Of a stretch of 64,000 nt of DNA, positions 57,201 through 64,000 are shown piece after piece. The notes beneath the pieces are model-generated. The model was not told the origin of the DNA. It saw nothing but the letters and a program-made list of their open reading frames with translations, and did no database searches. The translations under genes were made by a program, and so were the position numbers. Position 1 is the stretch's first letter. Every line of letters starts with the position of its first letter. The DNA comes from Euwallacea fornicatus. Lineage: Eukaryota; Arthropoda; Insecta; Coleoptera; Curculionidae. The DNA is taken from the NCBI RefSeq assembly GCF_040115645.1, contig NC_089576.1, positions 744,001 to 808,000 of the forward strand. The letters run 5' to 3'.

Positions 57201-60005
57201 AATTTGACAAACCTAGGTTGGAAGGTATTCCTGCCGGTTGCTGTTGCTGCTGCTGTTGCTCGTTCTTGAATTGCTGTAGCTGCATACCCTTGTCCTGAGT
57301 CCTCGCCACTGCTTTGCTGGTCTTTTTATGCTTCTTATATTTCACTTTGTACAGATTATATACAGCTCCGCTATTTCTTCCTCCGGGCATTCGGTCTTCT
57401 CGGACAGCTGTAAAATGCAACTTGTAACAACTTGTAACATAGCTTGTAGTACATAGTTTAGTCGCGTTCAACGAAACGTAGCCGAAAACTCTTCTGTATG
57501 GCGTGGTTTAGCCTATCGAACGCCTCGGACAGATCGAGGAATAACACTCAGTCTCTGACAACATCAAAAATTGGATATTTTTTAAGATTTTTTTCGAAAA
57601 TGTGAAAAAGAGTTTTATCACAGTATTTCGAAGATCTCCCTTATATTTTATATTTTTTTCAAGTCTTCCAGAAATCTCGGAAGCCTCAGGGTCCAAGGTG
57701 CATTTACGGAGCTTGGAAACTCTCCAGAATTTACTAGAAACGTACAGAAAAGCTTTCTTGAAATTTAAATTCAAATCTTCAAGGGGGGTAATGTACAGTA
57801 TGATTGAAAAATGTCACGGATTTCCGCTATTTTTCCAAAATAGTTTTTTTTTATTACATTTTTTTAGTGGAAAACCACGTCCTCCACTTATCTTCGGTGG
57901 TTTTTGCGAGAATGGCCAGTATATATTTAGCAACATTGCGGTTGTTATCATTGACTCGGGCCAATGATCAAGAACAACTGGACACAGCAAACGATAATTG
58001 CCGGCGGCCCACCGAGAATGAGGCAATTTTTTGACCGGATAGACGCCATGCATTAGTGTCCCTATGACGTTACTTTGTTTTCACATAAGCATCATACGCA
58101 ATCGGCGATTATAAGATGTAGAGGGTCAGTGTGACGACAACAAAAAGCTTAAAAAAAAACACGAGACTGCATTTGGTTCTTCTAGACCATTGAATCGACC
58201 ATTATGGTATCTGATCTTTGTAGGAAAATTCGTTATTTTTACATAAACTGTTTCTCGAATATTCGGCCGTTCCCATGCTTCTAAAAGATACAGTATAAGA
58301 CACCAAGGGGCGACCCACTCTATTCGAGAAGATCGTTATCGCGATTTTTTTCTTCATCCCTCGTTACATTTCGCGAAGGGGCGCCAGTCTCATGGAGACA
58401 GACTCGGAAAATCAATGCGTTTTTCATATTTACGTCAATTATTAGTTAGTTCAAGTCGTACCTTGCAAAACCATACCCTGCTCGATGCATTTTTTGAACC
58501 GACAGTATTGGCACCTGTTCCTCTGCGCCTTGGTGATTTCGCAGTTTCCATCTGCCACGCACGTGTACACTCTTCGATTTTGAACTGTCCGTTTAAAGAA
58601 CCCTTTACACCCCTCGCACGTAATAATCCCGTAATGCAGCCCGGTGGCCTTGTCCTCGCAAATCATGCAAATCATCGGCTGCTCCTCCTCCTCCCCTTGA
58701 TCTGGCTGGTCGCCGGGGGGCGGTGCGGTAGGCTCCCCCAGCCCCAGAAGCCTCAAAGGGTCGGAGGTGCCCGGAAATAAGCTGGGCGGGGCCAATCCGG
58801 TGGGCGAGGTAAGATTGAGGGCTTGGGTCTGCTGGGCCAGAGGTATCTGACGTAAATCTCCTGCCCAGAGCCTCTCCATGTTCAATGGAGCTGTAAGGGA
58901 TGAGGATTGTGAGGGTGGCTGGGGTGAGAGCAAAGATCGACTCACTGGGAGTCGCCCCAGTCGATTGTCCTGGCCTAGATTTAAAAGCATCTGCGCTGCA
59001 CTCTCCTCTGGATTGCTCAAAGGGCTCCCGCCGGGGTTCCAATTGGAGGTGGTAGGAAATAAAGGAGGTTCCACTCCAATTGGAGAGGTGGGGGTGGTGC
59101 ACAAGGCAGGCTGCGACCAAATCATCGTCCTCACTCCCCCCGCCTCTCCCATGATCACTGTAGGCGTCTGCCTCACTGGGGTAGTTCTCGCCATGGGACT
59201 CCCGGGCGACCTCAATTCCGGCATGTGAGGTGGGGAGGTAGTAGCGCCGAAACTTCCTCCAATAAGCTCAGGCTTAACTCCGTTTATTCTTTGATGTTTC
59301 AGCCATAACTGGCTCTGCACTAATTGCGATTGCTGACTGATGATTACCCCTCGTTGGCGACTCGAAGTCGACGGAGACTCCGTCCCTAAGGGTGCGATGT
59401 TCCTCGGCGGGCTGGGCGTAGTCGGGTGCAGTAAGAGAGGCGTATGTTTGATCACAGGACTAGTGTTGGCAGGTCGGCCGGGAGAACTATGAGGGCGCGG
59501 CGGCTGGGATGGACTGAAAGGGGGAGCAGGCCGCAGTGCAGGAGGACTCTGGCTCCTCAGACTTCGGATCACGCTGGCGGTGGTGGATCCAGAGGATATA
59601 CCGCCCCCATCGAAAACCCCGGAATCTTCTAGACGGTTCGAGACTTTATCCAGCGTCGGCTCGGGCTTGACCATCGAGTGGGCAAGAGGCGTCGAGTCGG
59701 GGCTAGGCGGGTTGAGGGCTGTCTCCGACATTTTGGGCGACGACGGAATGACGAGATCTGGAGACGACGTGCTGGTATCGGCGACTGATTCGCCTAGAAG
59801 CGGAGAGAGTCATTGCCTAAAAGGAAATTTGATGATGGCTGCCTACTCTAGTTTTGTGAGCAGTGTTGCTAAAGTGTCTTGATACCAAAAGCCGGCTTAC
59901 CGTCACTGCTGCATCTTGAATCAACCTTTCTCCTTTTCAGCTTCAGATCTTGGAAAAGGCTCATCTTGTCGAGCTCACACGGGGTACGCGTAAGGGTCAT
60001 AATTC
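48245..60005 (-). CDS. Hr4: Nuclear hormone receptor HR4 (NR6A-type), complete coding region
   Basis: Coding exons: 60005-59901 (ATG at 60000), 59793-58462, 57407-57213, 57159-56883, 56828-56657, 49965-49773, 49721-49582, 48325-48245 (829 aa); every phase agrees. The N-terminus has KMSLFQDLKLKRRKVDSRC, then a long Ser/Pro-rich A/B region. The DNA-binding domain lies at about 409-476, with eight zinc cysteines (409, 412, 426, 429, 445, 451, 461, 464) and P-box CEGCKGFF. It is followed by the HR4-type extension AVREDRMPGGRNSGAVYNLY, a Gln-run hinge and a ligand-binding domain ending in helix 12 SKMFYVPFLLNSAIQR. HR4 is an ecdysone-inducible factor that times moulting and metamorphosis in flies and beetles. 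Exon 60005-59901 begins at an acceptor, so a 5' UTR exon lies further upstream. The 54-bp intron in the LBD and the transposon-filled 6.7-kb intron are unusual. Confidence 0.95.
48326..49581 (-). other. Hr4: Last Hr4 intron, largely filled by a mariner
   Basis: Donor GAG|GTAGGT at 49581; acceptor TGTTTCAG ending at 48326. About 1 kb of its 1,256 bp is a degenerate mariner in the opposite orientation to the gene. Confidence 0.85.
48490..49505 (+). pseudogene. Mariner transposase, full-length but degenerate
   Basis: Family-like blocks occur in order along the plus strand: FERGRTSCRPEGRSGRPGH (about 48670-48725), SRRFVTVKDVRIHHFAPETK (about 48917-48970), KTINGEY (about 49110-49130), RKKRPHVARRKVSIF (about 49165-49210), and a C-terminal KRSKLVVVNRGRKPQNTAEE block (about 49408-49470). 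The first catalytic motif (normally VDETWIHH) reads VKDVRIHH and the QDNAPAH motif is lost, so it is inactive. Terminal repeats were not defined. Confidence 0.75.
50795..51582 (-). mobile_element. Young non-autonomous element with ~120-bp TIRs and a partial transposase
   Basis: The first ~60 bp of both ends are identical (CAGGGTGTTTCCTAACTACG onward) and the similarity continues to about 120 bp with few differences. TA lies at 50793-50794 and 51583-51584. The 788-bp element contains one intact minus-strand ORF for the N-terminal DNA-binding part only. The near-perfect ends imply recent movement. Confidence 0.92.
50865..51323 (-). CDS. DUF4817/HTH-type transposase N-terminal fragment
   Basis: An uninterrupted 152-residue frame. 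The likely natural start is the internal Met of MPNYTNQEMANMVFVYG. It contains the HTH domain typical of an insect mariner-related family (ARRVYMERFPNHHAPNHQTF, then LCDTGSLTKTPGGGKP) and a linker with EEEILRRIEENPG. The DDE catalytic domain is absent and the frame runs out into the right-hand terminal repeat. A DNA-binding-only product could compete with full transposase for the ends; that is inference. Whether it is transcribed is unknown. Confidence 0.7.
   Translation of the reverse strand: MKEFSSVSQKSDYTSVLNIFQMPNYTNQEMANMVFVYGLADGECSAARRVYMERFPNHHAPNHQTFKNLFQRLCDTGSLTKTPGGGKPITRRTPEVEEEILRRIEENPGTPGIVFSKIQTPKLSHFGNKISFSCHTSTPCILETRHLRTYVD
52234..52258. repeat. Short perfect hairpin
   Basis: CTGTCCGGC and GCCGGACAG are perfect 9-bp inverted arms around TTCC. 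They lie just right of an ACACCCTGTATA motif, so this probably belongs to the end of a decayed MITE. Confidence 0.6.
52644..52741. repeat. 49-bp tandem duplication
   Basis: Two adjacent copies, 52644-52692 and 52693-52741, each starting AAATCCATAGTCC and containing TCGCTAGAGGGCATTC. Only a few substitutions separate them. Located in the large Hr4 intron. Confidence 0.95.
53383..54419. mobile_element. Fold-back element, ~1.04 kb
   Basis: The left arm begins TCAAGAAGATGGCTCGCCTT; the right arm reverse complement begins TCAAGAAGGTGGCTCGTCCT. Pairing continues, diverged, over more than 300 bp and includes mirrored CTTCCGGTTTCACCGGAAAT / ATTTCCGGTTAAACCGGAAG blocks, themselves small palindromes. 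No coding capacity and no clear TA duplication. Confidence 0.75.
56829..56882 (-). other. Hr4: 54-bp intron in the Hr4 ligand-binding domain
   Basis: Donor AAGAG|GTATAT and acceptor GTGTTAG|GTTACC. The intron length is a multiple of three and it has no in-frame stop, so retention would add 18 residues. Removal restores WTKRLPFYLELPVEV, matching the conserved HR4 sequence as I know it. Confidence 0.85.
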
Positions 60006-62149
60006 CTGGAACAAAATTTGCAAAAATGTTAATCGATACTTGAGACCGGCCCTAGTCACGACTAATGCGTTTACAAGAAGTAATTAAATCTAGCCTGGTT
60101 AATTTGACATTGAAGATTAAGGGGAATAACTTGCTACAATGTCAGGTTTTAATTATATTTCACCATTAGACGTTTACATTGTAAAGGTCAACCAGTCGAG
60201 AAATTGGGAAATATGTAGTTACATCGATTCTCGATTGTTTGAGAAAGACATAGAGAGAAAGATTCCTTTCGAGAATTTAAAACTCACCGAATCGAACAAC
60301 AATCATTTATGTTGAAATGTCTGCTAATAATTTAAATCTACCGCGGTCGACATTAACTTGACCATCAATGCCGCCATGTTTGCACCGAGTGCAACCTAAC
60401 CTTCAATACCAACTTAAAATAATCTATACGTTGGCCTAGGTTATTATTTCCCACAATGTCGGACAAGTTTCCATGAGTATTCTGAGAATTTCAGACTCGT
60501 CAAGTAACTATGCAGCGAGTTTCGTACACCATGGTTCCAAAAAAACTTGTAAGATGGTCGAATTATTCAAGTTTGACCATGCATCATTGCGAACTTGACA
60601 CTGAAGAAAAATGGCGGATGTGAAATTGGTCACCCTGATAAAACAAATTTTCTCTTATTGAGACAAATTTGCGGCCATTTTGGTAATTTTTCTAAAATTC
60701 AAAATGGCAGCGAATTCCAACAAAATTACTGTCACGAAATTCTTCACATTCAACACCCGAAAACGCCGTTTTAGTCACAGATTTGCGATATTCGTTTCAT
60801 GAAATTTTCTCAAATCCTACACGGCGGTCGAGTGAAACAAAATGGGGCACGTGAAAGGTGTAAACGCACCCAAAAAAAAACAACGTGAGATTTTTGCCTT
60901 GTTGCTATCGGCGGCAGATGGGTTGCAGGTATTTCGTGAGAAATAAAAAAAAAACGATGGCCAACAAATCAAAACATGCCTTCCGTAACTTGGTTCGCCA
61001 ACCAATTAGCAACCAACCTTAAACATATTCCCTTATTTGCAAGAAAATCATCAGCCTTGCTCAAAAAAAGTCAATTGGATATAGATCTGGAGGCCTTGAC
61101 GGTCAGAATCTGAATAAGTAGGTGAGCAAATAAAATCGTTAATTAATTATTTGTACTAGAGGACGCCTTTAACCGAAATTTCCAATAATTAGTCGTTCGT
61201 ACGAAAATCCTAAAGCGTTAGCTGAGATAAAAATATAGCGAAAAAACGAAACAAACAGGGAACGAGTCGCTATTTGGGTTACCTTGTAGTAGTAGTTTAT
61301 TCCTGTTCCCCGGTCGTTGATCCGGGAATAAATGGGTCAGCCGTGCGGTGAGGAAGTGTAGAAGGCACTTAGTGAACCGTTGGAAAGAAACTCATACTTC
61401 TACCGGGGCGCTTGGAAAACTTGAAATCGTCGTTTATGGAACTAATTAGGAATTAAGGACAAGACCATGAAACCGTGACAATCATCAACCAAAAGCTATT
61501 TGAAAGCGCGACCGTCAGCCGGTCAAAGCACCCGAACCTTTTGCGCAACCACAGAGGTAATTCGAAATTTTTGGGCACAATAAAGTAAAGCGCCCCGCGC
61601 GGGGCCAGTGCCGAACTTTCACTTTTTTGCATCACACGCATTTCGTAACGGTGCCCGAAACCGAAACCGAGCCGATTTTGGCAATATCAAGGTTGAACAT
61701 TGACTTTGCCAATTTCGAAATTGTTTCGAAAACCACCTTTTGTTTTTGGACACATTTGCGGCGTTGCCGGCTTATGATTTTTCTAAGCCAGGAAATGTGG
61801 TTGGCAACGCTGGCGAGCGTGTATACACAGTTTTTACTTTCACCTTAAGGTCGATGACATTTCAAGCCGATCTAGGACAAAGGCAAGTGGCGTAATTTTT
61901 TTTTCTGTTTTGTCTCTGAGTACCATAAACAATGTCACTACAGGGTGGCCAAAACACGGAAATTTTCCTGCGTGCATTCTAACATTTTCCATTGTTATGG
62001 CGAAGATTTGGTTGCGCAACTTTCTACTGTACACTGATAAAATAGAAAATGGCGAAAAGGAACGATAGCGATGTTTGCACTTGCTAGCTGTGTAGTAGAG
62101 AAAAGCCGTGAAAAGTAACTGGCAGAAAATCTGTTCCACGTGTATCTCC
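60006..62149. other. Upstream intron / 5' region of Hr4
   Basis: Begins with the acceptor TTGTTCCAG in front of the first coding exon. No other gene is supported. Confidence 0.45.
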
Positions 62150-63080
62150 TGCAGAATTGCCCCATCATTGTTCTCTGGGATCGCAAGAGGTCTAAACAGA
62201 TTCGGTTTGTCGTTCCTGACGAGGATATACCACCATTCACGAGAGAAGACCTGAAGGAAGCTACCGTGAAGATAAAGAAGCAAAAACATGCAGACGTATT
62301 CCATACGTAGTGGTTGGAACTCCTGAGGTCGCTATTGTCGGCAGGCCTACAGGAAGAGACTGAAAGGGCTCAGGAGAGCCAGATCTGTACGATCAACCTC
62401 CATGATACTTCAGTTCGCAGGATAATCCAACAGTTAAACACAAAGCCTTGTTAGAACGGAGATTTCTCTGCCTTGATTTTGGTAGACTATCGGAATAGGT
62501 TCAAGAAACGAAATAAAAATAGGCTCGTTGGATGGAAATAGAAATAGACGTCCAAATAATGCAGACATACTCGAAATGACGTAGGGCGCTTTCGAAGGCT
62601 CCATTTTGGGTTCCACACTATGGTACCTCTATTGCAACAAATTGTTGAAAGTAGGTATGGATTAACGCGTAAATCTCGCAGCCTATGAGGATTATCTGGC
62701 AATGATCGTCCTGGTGAGGTATAACAGAATTGGAAAACGAATGCTCAAGAGCGGTATCTTCTTTCTTATGGACTCTAGAAGACACTGATCTAAATATATA
62801 TCTATATTGAAGCCCAAATTGACGAAAGTTCTTGTTAGATGACGCATTATCATGACGAAAAAGTCAGAAGGAAAAGATGTGGCAAATCAGGAACAAAAAA
62901 AACGTTAAGGTCTGGGAATGCGGCTAGGTAAGAATAAGAGCTGGACAACGCATGTGGCAAAATTGGTAAAAAGACGGTAAACAAATTATGAACTATGCGA
63001 TAACGGTGTTGTTAAAAGTCGGAGGATACTTGAAAATTAAACAGACGCCAAGGGCTTTCATTGTATATGGTGTTTTTAAT
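62150..63080 (+). pseudogene. Non-LTR retrotransposon reverse transcriptase remnant
   Basis: Decayed plus-strand blocks read PPFTREDLKEATVKIKKQKH (about 62230-62290) and, in a later block, GSILGSTLWYLYCNKLLKVG followed by LAAYEDYLAMIV (about 62600-62715). These correspond to the start of the RT domain and to the QGSILGP...YADD region of R1/jockey-type elements. The catalytic YADD has become YEDY, and stops and frameshifts are frequent, so the copy is dead. Boundaries are approximate. Confidence 0.65.
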
Positions 63081-64000
63081 ACCCAGTTGCCTACTACATG
63101 TTCATCGGTGTCAGTAAACAATTTCTTCTTCTTCGACTAAACCATAATTCGAACTTCGAACTATCCAAAAAAAAGTAAAAACAATAAATTTAAATTGAAT
63201 CGGAGCGACGCCTCTGATCTTGACTGGTTGCAAAGGCCACACCTGGGTCATGAAAATTTAGAATTTCGAGCTTATTCAACAAAATTCACAGGCGTAGAAG
63301 TCGAGCTTCAAACCACCTAAAAATCCGCAAAAATTGTTTTTCTTGCATCTTCGTTTTTGACTCGTTTTTTCGGTGCTCCAATTGAAATAGTTAGGTCCTA
63401 TACAGGATCAGTTCCTCATAAATTTCAATCTTTTAACGACAATTTCCAGGGCAAGTACGAAAGTTTTGCCACATTTCATCTCAAATTTGGAACGTTGATA
63501 TCTCGGAAATCGAATGAGCAATTCTTGAAAAAACCCCATTTCAACTGCTTCGATGAGCTCCGTTAGACCAGACAAATAGGGTTGTGATATCTGATGGAGT
63601 GTCCGAGATACACAGACACTTTTCAAGCATTTCCGCGATTTTAAAAATGTCTACAAAAACCAAACTAATCCGAACCAATCTTACATAAGAGATACAGCCT
63701 GAATGTAAAATATTACGTCAAACAGGCTGAAGAAAAGCGAATTCAGAATTTTCCTAAAAATGTTTAAAAAGGTGAAGGTACCCGCTCTTTGCTATTTTTA
63801 TGTAATATAAAAGGCTTTATCATGCACGTCTAACTTCCTCCTAAATTTACTAACATCGATACAAGTGCCTGTTATATCATCAAATTGCATAACGAGTAAT
63901 TATCCGCGAATTGCAGTCATCTAACGCGGCGTACTACAAGTGGCTGCATTACAAATCGGTGACGTAACTAATGAAAGTATCCAATAAGAATGCAGTTCCA
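63081..64000. other. Nothing recognised at window edge
   Basis: No coding, RNA or repeat feature could be supported here. It may belong to upstream intron sequence of Hr4. Confidence 0.35.

Noticed and set aside
58605..59120. 171-codon minus-strand frame overlapping the Hr4 A/B region
   Set aside because: It is a shifted frame of the Ser/Pro-rich Hr4 exon; the DNA-binding domain and splice phases fix the other frame.

Overview
The window looks like nuclear DNA of an insect, probably a holometabolous species and possibly a beetle. The reasons are spliced genes with short GT-AG introns, an ecdysone-pathway nuclear receptor of the HR4 type, a Nimrod/Draper-like EGF receptor, a chitin-binding cuticle-type protein, and a heavy load of Tc1/mariner elements and fold-back repeats. 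The order-level guess is inference. There is no sign of bacterial, viral or CRISPR content.

Layout. 1-9.6 kb is gene-poor. It holds two large fold-back elements (about 511-1190 and 3119-4305), diverged MITE-like pieces, and two short spliced exons (5453-5742, +) that resemble the C-terminus of an insect odorant receptor. 9614-19447 (+) is a ten-exon gene for a secreted protein with one ChtBD2 domain followed by seven copies of a VNFxSxF-ATTPVYP repeat. 20616-24162 (-) is a complete ten-exon Polo-like kinase 4 (SAK). 24702-26589 (+) is a complete five-exon fizzy/Cdc20. PLK4 and fizzy are divergent and share a 539-bp intergenic region. 26.6-33.1 kb is intergenic with a dead Tc1-like element. 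33092-37716 (+) is an EMI/EGF transmembrane receptor (NimA/Draper-like) whose introns host a MITE and a Tc1-like element. 37.7-48.2 kb is intergenic and rich in transposons: a mariner-related element, a mariner, a Tc1 with 25-bp inverted repeats, and a nested fold-back. 48245-60005 (-) is Hr4, rebuilt in eight coding exons. Its introns contain a mariner, a young element carrying only a DNA-binding ORF, a 49-bp tandem duplication and a 1-kb fold-back. 60-64 kb is upstream or intronic sequence with a degenerate non-LTR reverse transcriptase.

How the genes fit together. PLK4 (centriole duplication) and Cdc20/fizzy (APC/C activation) are both cell-cycle genes, and the shared divergent promoter is consistent with co-expression. 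The other genes (cuticle/chitin, phagocytic receptor, steroid-hormone response) have no obvious joint pathway. Exon boundaries were placed by reading splice sites and checking that phases agree. No transcript data or database searches were available.
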